From: Ectocarpus siliculosus
Taxonomy: Eukaryota > Sar > Phaeophyceae > Ectocarpales > Ectocarpaceae
Direction: 5' to 3'
Assembly: GCA_000310025.1 (NCBI GenBank)
Contig: FN648675.1
Location: 39,679 to 85,960, forward strand
Length of the DNA: 46,282 nucleotides
Made by a program: the position numbers and the translations under genes. The notes under the pieces were generated by a model, which did not search any database, was not told the DNA's origin, and worked only from the letters and a program-made list of their open reading frames with translations. Each line of letters begins with the position of its first letter. The stretch's first letter is position 1. Shown one piece after another: positions 1-11,664 of the stretch.

Positions 1-250
1 GGGGGGGGGGGGATATAAAACGCACAAACACCACAATGCACAAATGGGGGGGACGGCGGGAAGGTAGTCAAGGGAAACTGCAACGCGGTGTGGCTAAAAA
101 GTTGACACGTCCCCGCATTCCCCCGGAACCTGGGGGCAAAAGACAGGGAGATGGCCGAGACGGAAATACCTTGGGCGAAAAATAGAAAAAGAGCTGAAAC
201 ACTTATGTAATCGACCATGCATGCTGAAGGGAACCCTAAGGCAGACTCAC

Positions 251-1653
251 TGTCCAGGTATGGGATGAAGGCGTTGACGGCGTCTTGCTCCGTGATGTCG
301 GAGACGTTCTTGTCCAGAAGTTTGCTGGCAATCCTTCCGGGGCCGAACTGGAACCGATACCCGGTCTCCCAGATCCTTCTCGTTTTTGTGCGAGGGCGCA
401 AACACGACCAAGAGACAACAAAGATACGGTGTAGGACGGAAGATTGTAGTTGGTCTCTCATTGCCACTCTTAATGCATACATACACCCGCACGAACGACA
501 GATGAGAACAAACAGAGCCAAGCAGCAGAATTTCCCTGCCCAGATGAAAAGGGCTTGTCGCACGCGGCACAATCATACATGATACCTTAACTAATGTGGG
601 AACGAAAAACCTCTGGGCGTGCTCGTAGACGCTCTTGCCCTTCTCCCCCAGCAAGCAGTTCACCTGCCACTCGACTGTCTTAAGCATCTCATCGAAGCCT
701 TCGTCAGTCTCGCCATCGGGAACAGGCTCATGACGAACCGCCATGATTGCCGCTTGCACGATGGGCTTCATGATCTAGGGTAGAGCGAAAGCGCCGGCGG
801 GGGGGACGGATATGGCAAAATGTATCAGTATTGTCGCCTGTGCGCATGTGCCTCGCGTTGCTATACCAAACGTCGACAAGGGGCGAAAATGCCTCGCAAA
901 CAATAATTTGAAATCTACGCGTCAAAAAACGGCGTCCAGGCATCACCTCGTCGCATAGGTGGTCGTGAGTGGTGTCCTTGCCAAACAAGACCTCCGGGCG
1001 GGGCGTAAAGCCTGGGACTATGGCTTGAAGCCCTTCATGCAGCACCTGCCGGAGGAAGTCAAAGATGAAGGCCCGGTACGCCTATTGCGGGGGCAACGCG
1101 AGAGGAGGTGTTGGTCAGTGTCCCTTATAAGAAAACACCGACAGGTTTATTTATTTTGTTCGCTTCATGTCGTAGTCCAGGAAGAAGCCGACGGGATGTA
1201 TCCACGATTGGAGTGGGGTGAGAGTTGCCAGCCCGCGGAGACAAGAAACGTGCGGTTGGCGTGTTTAGGCGGTGAAAATAGCGCTATATGCACACGACAC
1301 CTGACGCATGACGGAGGGACTTGCAAGGAACGTGCGACAGACTCCTCTACACTTGCCAGGAACCGAGCAGGGTATTCAAAAGTTAGGATCTTCAGCAACG
1401 GTGAAGTGAGGAGCGGCCCAGGGTTGTACCTACTAAAAGGAAAAACACATCACGTGACTTCTTATAGTGGTACCTCCTTGTCGCGATTCAGGAGGCTGAC
1501 TTGCATGAGAACTCTGTTGTAGAATCTGCTGCGAGTCCAATCCCCCTCAAGGACGTCCGGCTTGTCCTTGTGGGACTTGCGAAGTATCGCGGCGGTCTCT
1601 TGGACGAGGTCCAAGAGGGCCACCCGTGTGCCTTCCCTCGTCCACTTCACGTG
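251..1653 (-). CDS. Gene A, 3' visible exons: unrecognised conserved-looking protein (partial)
   Basis: I do not recognise this protein. Four minus-strand exons are readable: 1653-1474 (60 codons, starts HVKWTREGTR), 1081-947 (45 codons, starts AYRAFIFDFL), 774-586 (63 codons, starts IMKPIVQAAI) and about 375-251 (contains GYRFQFGPGR). The first three have AG acceptors and GT donors and are each a multiple of three, so they join in phase 0. The peptide is rich in predicted helix and has no signal peptide or membrane segment. The last exon reads well in one frame (KLLDKNVSDI...) but its best acceptor is one base out of phase with the preceding donor, so that junction is uncertain. The gene runs off the left end. 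Exons at 8737-9602 on the same strand are probably its upstream part. No catalytic motif was seen. Confidence 0.5.
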
Positions 1654-1949
1654 CTCTGAGCGGCGAGCAGTACTGCCGTCGTTCACGGCTTGTGAAAGTA
1701 CTAGGGTTAAGGATTGCCCCCCCGCCCCCCAATGGGCCTGGGGGCCAACATCCCGGCCCGATGGTAGTGAGTGTCCGTGGGGAAGCAAAGAAGAAGACGA
1801 AGGGTAGAGGATTTGTAGGGGGAAGAAGTGGAGAGGTAAGGAATTTGTGAAGAAATTTCGGCACTCGACGAGCGCGCGGTCCTGCGGAGGGGGAAGGGAC
1901 GTGTGAGTCCATAGTCTGGTCTATCGGAAATTGTAAAGCCGAAAAACCG

Positions 1950-3165
1950 AAGTACACATTATGCACATTATGATGGAGATTGCCGACAAGAAAGGTACGA
2001 AGAGAGGAAATTGCACCCCACGTTCGAAGTTGGTGTGAGAAGTGCCGGAAGGAAGGAGTGCGAAGGGAAGAAAAGAAAAAGAGACGTCGATGTTTGCGTC
2101 GTGGAACGACCTTCTGTATGACGCAGGTATTCACGAATGCAAGACGGGGAGGTAAAATACCCATCATGAAGGTCGAAGCGCAGGACATAACTACATATAA
2201 CCCGTGCGCGGAGAAGTTACCACGGAGGCTCATGAAGAAGAAGTTTCAAGGCCGGCTGCGAAAGTTTGAAGACACAAACATGTAATTAAGCGACGATGGC
2301 AAGCGCAACGGAAAAAGTGCACAAGAAGAAAAATGCATACAAAAATGAAAATGCCGGATGCCGACCTATGGCTGTCTTGGAATGGAGGGATTCCCAGAAT
2401 TTCCAAGAGGCAATCCACAAGTATGGAGCCGACGACGATGAAGGACACACATGTGGTACGCGAAGAGCTACAGGGGAAGGAAACGCAAGGGGAAAACATT
2501 GGTACTTGAACGCAGTCCTTCCTCAAAACGCAGGTACCTACACTACAGTAGAAATGCAAGACCCGGAGGTAAAATACCCATTGTGAAAGTCAAAGCGAAG
2601 GTCATAACTGGACATGATTCACGCGCGGAGAAGCTGACACGGAGACTTATCAGGGAGGAGTCGGAAGGCCGGCTAAGAAGATTGAAGACATACGCGCTTA
2701 AGCACCGATGGTAATCGTAACGGCAAACATGACGAGGGGAACTATGCAAATTGAAATGAAAAGGTCGGATGCCGACCTATGGCTCTCTCGGAATGAAGGG
2801 AAGGGATTCCCACAATTTCCAACAAGTAATGCACAAGTATCGAGGAGGCCGACGACGAGGACTCACCCAGTTGCGACACGCAAAGAAGGATAGGGGAAGG
2901 AAACGCAAGGGGGGAAAAGTAGGACTTGAACGCTCCTCTATATAACACACGTACTCACCAATGCAAGACGGGGTGAAATACCCATCGTGAAAGTCAAAGC
3001 GCAGGTCATAACTACATGTGACTCAAGCGCAGAAAAAGTGACACGGAGACTCATCAAGAAGAAGTTTGAAGGTCGGTCGAGAAGGTTTGAAAACACAAAC
3101 GCCCAAGCGACGATGGAAATTGCAACGGCAAGATTCGACAAGGAGAAGAATGCATGGACATGCGG
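1950..3165. repeat. Tandem array, ~404-417 bp period, about 3 copies
   Basis: The sequence near GGTAAAATACCCAT recurs at 2151, 2568 and 2972 (periods 417 and 404), and long stretches after each start align. The array begins inside a partial copy around 1950 and stops in a partial copy near 3150. On the plus strand each copy keeps a similar ~40-residue reading frame (KVKAQVITT, then AEK, RRL, KKKFEGR), but stops and indels break it between copies. It sits exactly where a Helitron helicase region would be expected downstream of the Rep exons, so it interrupts or replaces that element. Confidence 0.8.
3151..3165 (-). other. Possible HUH motif (PHVHA) of the Helitron Rep
   Basis: On the minus strand this reads Pro-His-Val-His-Ala, preceded by QRVQ. 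Helitron Reps usually have a PHxH metal-binding motif after VIEFQ, and the spacing across an intron from 3312 would fit. The downstream frame immediately enters the tandem array, so the following catalytic Tyr region is not recognisable. A chance match cannot be excluded. Confidence 0.35.
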
Positions 3166-3311
3166 TTGTACACGTTGCGGCGCGCGATGGGGGCGGGACT
3201 CGCGATGAGGGTCGGCCGAGGAGTTAGGAAGAGGTGGTGGGATATAGATCGTGGACGGAACGGTACGCTCCCAAAATGACGTAGATAGACGTTGGTAGCA
3301 GAGGAATTCAC

Positions 3312-5870
3312 CTGAAATTCAATGACCGCGATCCTGAAGATGATTCTGCCGAAGACTTGAGGTAAAATCTGTGGGGTCGAAGTTCGGGGGGGTAGGAATG
3401 ATCTGTGAGTGAAAATGTTTCCACCAGGAGATATGCGACATGTACACGATGTGGAAGCGATAGGCGGAGTGTCCATGGACGTCGTATGAGTCGTGACACG
3501 AATAATCGATGGGGCAGAACGCAAGGAGAACATGTAATCACCTTGAGCAGGGCATCGAGTTTCGGTTTGAACACTCTGGCGCAAAGTTGGGCGCGATCGA
3601 AAGCCGTCTGTCCCGGATGTAATCGTTCTTGTATCTCCGGCCATTCCTGCGGAGTGCGAAGGATGAGATAGATATGTGGATGTTTAGTTAATACAAACAG
3701 GAAGGTTTTGTCTGTCGGTATACTTGTGTCGTACACGTGTTCGTACCGTAAGGACTCACTGTGTTGCACGTGACGGTGAGGAAGTATGATGGCCGCCCGA
3801 AGTGGCGTAGAATCGCCATGGACTCCGTCAGCTTCTTCGCTTGGTCGGCGAATCCCCCGCTAAAACTCGATGGGACGATGATGGCATCGACGGGATCGTG
3901 GTGGGGCTGCGGTTGCCGGTAACGTCGCGCAACTGCAGACGCGTGGTGCATCGACGTCCGGTACTTGTCTTGGTTATGTGCGTTGAACGAGAGTCGTTGA
4001 TCTTCGATGCAACTGAAAACGTCGATGAGAAATTCGTTGACCAATGGCCCCAGTTTCTCGAACCGTGGTTCCCTGAACAACAACTGGGTTACCCATTGTG
4101 CTAACGTGAAATTGCGACCGGTCGTGCTCTTCAGGTCGGGGTGCCATCCGGATTCCCCACCGTGCGGAAACAGCAGGACGTATGTCAAAGGGAAATAGTT
4201 ACGATTGAGGTAACTGATGGTGTTTATTTCCCCTGTGAGCGTCCTCGTCATGGTGGTCTTGTCTGTAGGCATGACCCCCCTGCTGCGGGTGTCCAAAGCT
4301 ATCATTTCTGACGACGGTGCACCAGGCGCGGAGAATGCCAAGGTGCTCGAAATAGCAGCCGATTCAGTCCTGGAAAAGGAACGGTGGAAGTGGAAATGAT
4401 GTAGAATGATTCGCACCAGATACGTGAGAAGTAGAACGGATGGATCAAACAAAACTCCCGTTCTGTACCTCCCCAACATATCATAGAAACATATGCACAA
4501 TATGGATACGAAGTGGTATGTGGGGATGTTGGCAGCAGGAAGCACGTTCGACATGTCTAACAGAGCCAAATGATACTCGAATATTTTGCTGTAGTCTAAC
4601 TTTAAGCATAGGTCGTGACGGGAGGCACCCACCGAGTGCTCATGGTGGCTTTGAGGCGTCCGACATAGGGTGATGTGGATCGCAACTCGCGCAGTATCGT
4701 CGTCATGGTCCCTTTGTCGAGGTGGCTAGAGACGAAGTTGGGGTCATGTAGGAGCCATTGAACGTTGGAATGGCCGCCGTCTCGAACAGATTGGTAAGTT
4801 CTGGCCAAAGAGACGGGCAGGAACGGTGTACATGGGGGATGTACGAAATTGTGATGCGGTGTGTGAATGGAATATGAACGGAGGAGGGAAATTATTTTTG
4901 ATGTTAGTGGCATTGTTTTTTGTATCGGAAGGTGTACGGGTATTGCGTCGTACAGAAGAAAAGACGAAAGTACGCTTTTATATGGATGTATTGTATTTTG
5001 TAACACGAATAAAGATATATACGAAAGATCACACGAACTAATCTACACTCAATTATATGCTATCGAACGAATCAAACGTGTTTTAAACCACGAAGGAAAA
5101 TAGAAATGAAAGACCACACGAATGAATCTATACCTCATTATACCATTGTAGCATATATCGTTGCACATGTGAATCGATCTCACCTCCCTTGGACGGACAA
5201 GAGATGGTCACCGAACATTTTTTTGAGTTCACCATCCTCCACGTTGAGCGAGGCGAAGTTGCATCGGCAGTTATACATCCTCGATTCCTTCCTGAACCTC
5301 TGCGCTGATCGCTCCGGAGAATCGTACAATTCTTTCAATGAAGGGGGAGTGGCGGCAGTCGCGGGAGGATGTACTTCCCATTCTTGCAACAAATGCCCTT
5401 GGACTCTTTAGCGAACAGTTTGCCGCCACAATGCCGGCAAGGATTTCCGGTCTGCGCTGTGATGCCCTGGTCTCGTCGCGCCTCCTCCAAGGCTCGCTGG
5501 CGGTCTCCAACAATGGCTCGTAGTGAGGTGGAGTCGTCCTCGGCGTGAAAGATGTCGTTGAAGGGCAACCCCCTTTTGTTGTTGATGACGGTCGCTCTAC
5601 GCCGTCGACGTGCGGCGTTGAGCTGTTGTGCTCTGTCGGCATGGCGAGTTCTACGACGGCTGTTGATGGCCTCTGCCGACGCGGAATATTGTGCTCTACG
5701 ATGGGCGTTGGGGGCATCGGCGGAGGCAGCACGCTGAGCCCCTCGACGCGTGTTTATGTCGGTGGCGTTCGGTACCGGCGGTTCCTTGTGTTTGTGTCGT
5801 CTCGACGGCGGTTGTTGCGGCGATCTCTTGGATCGGTCATGAGTTGGGGTGTACAGTGCGTGGTAAAGCA
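3312..5870 (-). pseudogene. Helitron Rep protein (Helitron_like_N), spliced, frameshifted, no helicase
   Basis: Rep proteins nick and join DNA ends in rolling-circle transposition. Exon 1 (about 5870-5184) is Arg-rich, then has CRHCGGKLF and ICCKNGKYILPRLPPL, the usual Cys-rich lead-in of Helitron proteins, followed by LKELYDSPERSAQRFRK. Going from one to the other needs a one-base shift in a C-run near 5347. Exon 2 (about 4815-4640) has TTILRELRSTSPYVGRLK. Exon 3 (4369-3760) holds the core Helitron_like_N domain: NYFPLTYVLLFPHG, SGWHPDLKS, PSSFSGGFADQAKKL, ILRHFGRPSYFLTVTCN. It joins in phase to exon 4 (3646-3542: EWPEIQERLHPGQTAFDR, RVFKPKLDALLK). A short exon, about 3358-3312, reads FGRIIFRIAVIEFQ, the strand before the HUH motif; its phase with exon 4 is not clean. 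A possible HUH exon (PHVHA) lies at 3151-3165. No ATG start was identified. Family assignment is firm; activity is unlikely. Confidence 0.8.
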
Positions 5871-5889
5871 CTGGGTTGCTGTGTGGTAG

Positions 5890-8730
5890 GGTTGAGCGCT
5901 AGAAACCTATTGGTGGGGCTGGACGTGTGAACGACGTGCGTGTCGTCTTTCGGAATCTTTCGGAAGACCCAATAAAAATATTCAAATTTTCCCGATTGCT
6001 GTGTCGGTGTCATACTGCTTACTTCATCACTTGATGCTGATGTGCACCGAAAGTCGGGTCATACGAGCCTTTTTCCACACTTGGCGTCCGGCTGTTTCAA
6101 CCTGATAGAATTACATGTTTGGGACACTCAGGCGCACGATCATGTTTTTTGTTGCCCTTTGCAGTTGGCATGGACTCCAACACGTACTCGGTCTTTCCTG
6201 TAATTCCGCAGTACGCATCATCCTCACGGGGTGTCTAGTGTGATGGCAGTTGATTGAATAACCACTGCAGCCGTCCCCAAAAGATGCAAATCTTCGCGGG
6301 TACATCAAAGAAGAAAGACATTTCAATTGGCAGCGCCTGCGACACGTTTTTGGGTCTTCTGGTGGAGAACTACGGTGTACTGTTGTGATGAGTTGTTCGC
6401 GTACTCACTCCAGGAGGTATATTCAATGGGTCGGACGCCGGAGCACGACGAACTGGTGGCGACGAACTGGTGGCAAACGTCCCAAATTGTCGAGGGCGAT
6501 CGATAATATTAGGGTATTTCAGTTTGGTGTTTGGATTCGAACCCAGATGTGTGGAAGAAGTCCGGCGTGTACTAACAAATTTAATGTGAAATAGACTACA
6601 GGTTACCGTATTCTTCTTTTCCAACTTTTCTTTTGTCATCCTATCTATGTGACGTCACGAAGTGGTACATGTTGCCATTCATTTTATCCTTTCCTGCGTC
6701 TCCGGGGTAAAATCGTTAAAAAAAATAAAACGGAACATGGACTTCGTAAAGATCCACCGGCCTCCGGTGGTGTCAAACAAAAATGTCAACCTGAAGTTGT
6801 CCTGCTGTGAAGCAAAAACAGATATATATATATCGACTTATCTACATATGCATGGACGCGTTTTTTTTTTTGTCGTTGTTGCACGGGCACTTGCTTGCAT
6901 AGTCGCCGCTGTATGTATCGGACGGGGTAGGGCGTAGAAAATACCGTCACAACACAGCTAACTCCACACTCTTACGACCATGATCAGTCGGCGTCTCGTC
7001 GATACGATAGTCGCAGGTGGGCATGATGAAGGTCGCGACCCGTCCCCCGTCGTTCGATGTAAAATAATAAAAGCAAAAGTTGGACTGCGTAAAGATACGA
7101 CGGTCTTCTTGGCAGTGCCAAAGGACAATGGAAAAATGCCGCAGGGGACATACATGTCCCTATATGCTGTCTGGGAAATCGTAGACATACAGGTAGCTTT
7201 TTCTGACGCTATGAATTTATTGCTAATCTGACTCTGACTCTTACCTATGACAGAGATGGATTCGTTGTGTCATATTCAGAAAAAAAAAAATTGCATCATG
7301 TCGCAAAAAAAAAAAAAGGTGAGCGGGATAATAATAAATAGAACACCGTATCCTCTGTTGTTGCAGGCACGTTTGCTGCACAACCAACACGGGAACCCAA
7401 ACCACTCTCGTCTTCCGGCGTAGAAGACTGCATGACGCAAGCACCGGTAGGAGAGTGCGGGAAAGATGCCGTGACAGCACAACTCCACTCTCCTACAACA
7501 TCTATGCACAGTAGTACTGCCGTCGTCGGAGCACCATATATGTGGAAGATCTCGGGGGGGTCCTCCCGCGCAATAACGACAACGTCGCGAGAGCCCTGCG
7601 TGTGTATCTGTCGTCGATACACGAAGCAGCCGCACAACACAAGAACGGATGTTTACATCGCGTTGTAGTATGGTTAGCCGTGGCAGGAAGTATCCCATCC
7701 AGTTGGTCTGTAGTAAAAACACAGCAGCACGGTAGTCGAGCTATGCATGCAATTTTTTGCTGTGGCTGCAGGCATACTTTTGCCTCCACAACTCGAGAAT
7801 CCCACTGCTGTATCTCGACCTACAAGACTCCAAACAACAAAGCAGCGCTGGCAGAAGTGCGTGGAAGATGCCGTCACAACACAACTCAGTCGACACTCGC
7901 CAACTTCTATGTACAGTCGGCGTCTGGTCCATACCGCTGTACGAAAAAAATTATCACAGCCATTTTTATCACAGCCATTTTTATCACAGCCATTTATTTT
8001 TTATTTTTTCCATACTAATAGCAAGAAATGTGTCACGTCACGACGACCATCCTGTAAGTATAACATGATAAAGCAGACATGGACGGAGGCAAAGGAAACA
8101 GTCGTACGCACGCAGGCGTGAGGCGGGCAGGCAGAAGCGGTGTGCGTGTTATGACGGAATGGAAACAATCACACGCCGAATGTTGTCATCTAAATTTCCA
8201 ACTGAAATTTCGGCCATGCAACACGGCCCTACACAAATCCGATACGCTACCCGTGCATCTATGATTCATCGGCGCCAACTCCCCGGACAAGTGCATGCAT
8301 GATTGTGGCCAACACAAGGAGGTCATGACCGAGCGCCACACCACCACTCCGGCACAGCACGTAGATAACAGGGTTAGCACAACAGGCGGGCACGTGCCAC
8401 GAAAAGGAAATATCTGAAGCGAAGCTGCACAATATGTCGTTCGCCATACACGCGGCTGGTGAGGGACGACATAGGTTTTATGGTCACTTTCTTGGGAGAC
8501 TCTTTCAAAACGCCAACCGCTGGCGCTCACCTCGCGTCGAAAATCAATGATTGAACTATAGCGCAACGTCCTGAACACTTTGTTGCTTTATGAAATGCAG
8601 ACGAGTCAACATACGAACGTGCAGGGACTTGCAGTCGAGCGGATACACCTGACATCCGCTGGCGGGCTCGTGACATGTTGAAATGCACAAGGAAAAAAGG
8701 TTGCTCCCAGGACTACCATGTTCGCTCACT
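5890..8730. other. Gene-poor stretch with degenerate repeats
   Basis: No convincing exon is visible on either strand. A loosely conserved motif (GATGCCGTCACAACACAACTC-like) recurs near 6941, 7465 and 7866, suggesting old tandem or dispersed copies 400-520 bp apart. A-runs occur at 7279-7289 and 7306-7317. If gene A is continuous, this is part of its long intron. Confidence 0.4.
7950..7994. repeat. 15-bp tandem repeat, 3 copies
   Basis: TTATCACAGCCATTT occurs three times in a row, starting at 7950, 7965 and 7980, followed by an AT-rich stretch. Confidence 0.9.
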
Positions 8731-8736
8731 CTGTAC

Positions 8737-9602
8737 GTCTTTCTCAGGAATGGCCACGCTGCCCACATAGCGCATCAACTCGTAAACTGCCTTCTTGGCG
8801 TGGCAGTTGGTGGTGGTTGGAGTATAGGGGACGAACTCCCCTTTGTCCTTCGTCCACTTGTTCGACTTCACGAATGCGCCAGTGGCGAGGATGACGCATC
8901 TCATACGTGGGCCGCGCTCTGACCCCTTGCCACTATTCTGCGTCTTCGCGGCCTAGACGCCAGAGGGGGGCGGGCAATTCGCAGCAACGGGGAGGAGGGA
9001 GGGAGCCGTGAGGAAAACGAGGGATACCCATGCATGGGGAGAGGCACCACGGAAGCATGAGAGCAGTCGAAACAACCCTCCCCCCGAAATAGCCACATGT
9101 CAACGCACGGCACCTCTGGGTGGGAAAGAAAGGATGGCTGAAACACTTCTCTACAACACGACAAGAAAAAAAAAAACGGACCTGTCACGGCCAGTGCTTG
9201 CACTCATCGCTAACTACGCGCAAACGCTGCAGCTTCCCTTTCCCTTCTCACACAAAGCAATCACATGTTGGGTACGGGTCCCCCGGAACGGTCCTGATCT
9301 CCGCTTACCTGCTGCTGCGGCACCAGTGCCAACTGCTGCCGCATGGCCTTCAAGGCCTGCCGCGTAGCTATCTTGGCGGCCTTCTTCGCAGCAGTCGCGG
9401 CGACCATTTGCACCGTGTCCTTCCCTCTCTTGGAACCCATCACCTTCTCGAACTCTGCAGTCGTGACGACGTCGCCGTCGTCGCTGTCGCTGTCATCGTC
9501 GTCCTCCTCGTCTTCGTCGTCTTCGTGGTCCTGCGCGCCAGAAGATGGCGACGAGGGCCGCGGGTTGAACACGACCCCGTGCGAGTACGAGGCTTCTGGC
9601 GC
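8737..9602 (-). CDS. Gene A, upstream exons: acidic tract plus Lys/Ala-rich helical region
   Basis: Two minus-strand exons with consistent phase. Exon 9602-9309 (98 codons; acceptor AATAG, donor GTAAGC) starts APEASYSHGV, carries an Asp/Glu tract (DEEDDDDSDSDDGD), then an amphipathic Ala/Lys helix (MVAATAAKKAAKIATR) and ends in VPQQQ. Exon 8925-8737 (63 codons; acceptor GGCAAG, donor GTACAG) contains KWTKDKGEFVPYTP and KKAVYELMRYVG. Both end in phase 0, as do the exons at 586-1653, so I infer one gene with a 7-kb intron; two separate genes remain possible. Acidic plus basic-helical composition suggests a nuclear or nucleic-acid-associated protein, but no known domain was recognised. Confidence 0.5.
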
Positions 9603-10099
9603 CTATTAAATTTCGTAGTATGGGGTGTAGGGGGGCGGGGTGAGTGATGTATCGGTTAGGTCTCAGTCATGTGCGATAGGGTTGAGGTCGGCAATATGGT
9701 GTTGGGGATTCACCGCTCGACACCGACAGCAAACTGGCAGAACCGAATTGTGATGCGGTCCTTCCGGGATAAACCAATCCCAAAATATACGCAGGTTGTC
9801 GCAGGAAAGCACGGCGAGGATAGCGCAAAAGGCCTTGCGCTTCAAGGGATATAGCGGAGGTACGGGGTAAGTGAACGGAAGACCTGCAGACAGACCGGTT
9901 TCTCGGGTCCTCGCGTGGGGCGGCGTGGGTTGTGTAGATTGGAGGAGATTCAGTAGGGGGCGTGTCACTACATACACAGGTGGCCAAAGTACCGCCTTGT
10001 AGAGGCACATTGGGCAACCTCGAAAAAAAAACATTGGGCACCGATCGCAACCTGCTGATCTTGGGTAATTCTTGCAATTGTGAGGTGGCCAGGTTGGGC

Positions 10100-10290
10100 A
10101 ACCTGGACTTTTCTTGGAGGTTGGGGCGTAGTCTACAAGGCGGTTGGTGGGTAGGTTGGGGATGGTGCGCAAGGTGTGCCTTTTTGTGGAGGTTGGGGCA
10201 CTGTCTACAACCTGGTACGCGGACAGGTTGCCGATGCTGGTGCAAGGTGTGCCTTTTTGTGGAGGTTGGCGCACTGCGGTGTACAAGCCG
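10100..10290. repeat. 72-73 bp tandem repeat, about 2.5 copies
   Basis: GGAGGTTGGGGC-like cores start at 10116, 10188 and 10261, with the surrounding sequence (CAAGGTGTGCCTTTTTGTGG at 10170 and 10243) repeated. The long minus-strand open frames here are a by-product of the repeat composition. Confidence 0.75.
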
Positions 10291-10537
10291 GTTGCCTAGG
10301 TTGTCGGAGGCAACAGCAGCATTGCTACTCAGCAACAACAATGTGGGTTCAATACCCCATCATGACCTTTTTTTTTTCCTCCCTTTTTTCCCCAAGATTT
10401 TTTCGATGCGGGTATCGGAACATTATCGCGACTCATAATCTCGAGCCCGTTGTCGACAACTCTGGAGTTGCATGAACCCTAAGCGAGAACCAAAAATAAA
10501 AAATAGTCTAAATTAGTCCAAGAATCGTTTTTTTTTA

Positions 10538-10968
10538 ACTTCCGCCAGCGACGTCGATCATGGAGATGATCTGTGCATGCAACACTATATAATCGTTGTC
10601 TTAAGGTGAGGGAAAGACGACTCAATCGGGGACAACAGCTACACGTACTGACGGCGCGTTTTCTCAATGCACATGCACTCGTAGAAACGACTGCCTTCTC
10701 CCGACACTAAACAAAGCATTCCCCCTCCCGCCGCCCCGAAAGCCCCAGCAGTATCCAATATATATATGGTTCCTGTCCTTGTTGAATTTTCCCCTGCACC
10801 ACCCGCCAACGTTGATCATGGAGATGATCCGCAAGAAAGCAATAGCGTCATGGAGACAACAGTTACACGTAGCGAAAGCGGGCTCCCCCAATACACTTGT
10901 CCAAACGACCGATTCGATGTCAGAAAATAAAACACCCCCTCTCTCGCCGCCCCCGAAGTCATAGTTCT
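10538..10968. repeat. Diverged direct repeat, 2 copies ~259 bp apart
   Basis: GATCATGGAGATGATC recurs at about 10556 and 10815, each preceded by a CCGCCA(A/G)CG motif and followed by CAGCTACACGTA or CAGTTACACGTA and a GCCGCCCC-rich end. The copies differ by many substitutions and indels. Nothing coding was recognised in 9.6-11.4 kb. Confidence 0.6.
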
Positions 10969-11424
10969 AGACACGAAGAAATGTCACTGCCCGAGAACAA
11001 ATTAAAGGCATACTGCAGGGACTGCAGAGAGAGACGTCTCTACCCTCCAAACACCACAAAAAAACACCTCCAAGATGGCCTTCCCCACGAGGGACAAGAA
11101 AGAAGCATGACGGCAACGACTGAAGGCAAGAGGCCGCCGCAGCGATAGATTCCAGACGCACTTGGAGACACCGTAAAAAACCTTCCCGAGAGCACTAAGC
11201 ACCTCACAGCATTCTTCATTCAAACGCAAACAGAGCCAATGCGAGCGGGAAGGAAATTTTTCCCCCTCCTCGTTCAACACTCCGGCCCGCTGTGGAAGAG
11301 AGGACCCGGGAAAACACGTCGAACGGCGTTGAAGCGGAGATCCCGTCGACTACACCTGGGGTTTGCCGATCAGCAGCGAAATAGTATTAAATGTGAGAGG
11401 AGAGTAAACGTGGGCCGTCGATGA

Positions 11425-11524
11425 NNNNNNNNNNNNNNNNNNNNNNNNNNNNNNNNNNNNNNNNNNNNNNNNNNNNNNNNNNNNNNNNNNNNNNNNNNNN
11501 NNNNNNNNNNNNNNNNNNNNNNNN
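11425..11524. other. Assembly gap (100 N) with identical 22-bp flanks
   Basis: The 22 bases ending at 11424 (AGTAAACGTGGGCCGTCGAT plus GA) are repeated exactly as the 22 bases starting at 11525. This is what two contigs look like when their ends overlap but were scaffolded with a nominal gap, so the real distance may be zero or negative. A collapsed tandem repeat is the alternative. Confidence 0.9.
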
Positions 11525-11664
11525 AGTAAACGTGGGCCGTCGATGAATGGGGGTGCAGATATGCATTGTCAACAATACTAATTAAAACCAGGCATGGGGG
11601 GTTGGAACAAAACCCACAGCTTAACCGCAGGTCGTAGAATACGCCAGAGACGAGGTAAATTCAA

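Larger units (their letters stand above)
3151..5870 (-). mobile_element. Helitron fragment (rolling-circle transposon, Rep part only)
   Basis: This interval contains the Helitron-like N-terminal and Rep regions described in the next entry. No Pif1-type helicase motifs (Walker A GxGKT, DE box) are readable downstream on the minus strand before the array and the gene A exons. I could not define a 5' TC or a 3' hairpin-CTRR end. The element is therefore a truncated or disrupted Helitron, possibly lying inside the long intron between the 8.7-kb and 1.65-kb exons of gene A. Confidence 0.6.

Noticed and set aside
9663-10341. Two long overlapping minus-strand frames (207 and 224 codons)
   Set aside because: They overlap in different frames across a G/T-rich tandem repeat; composition explains them and no splice or motif evidence supports either.
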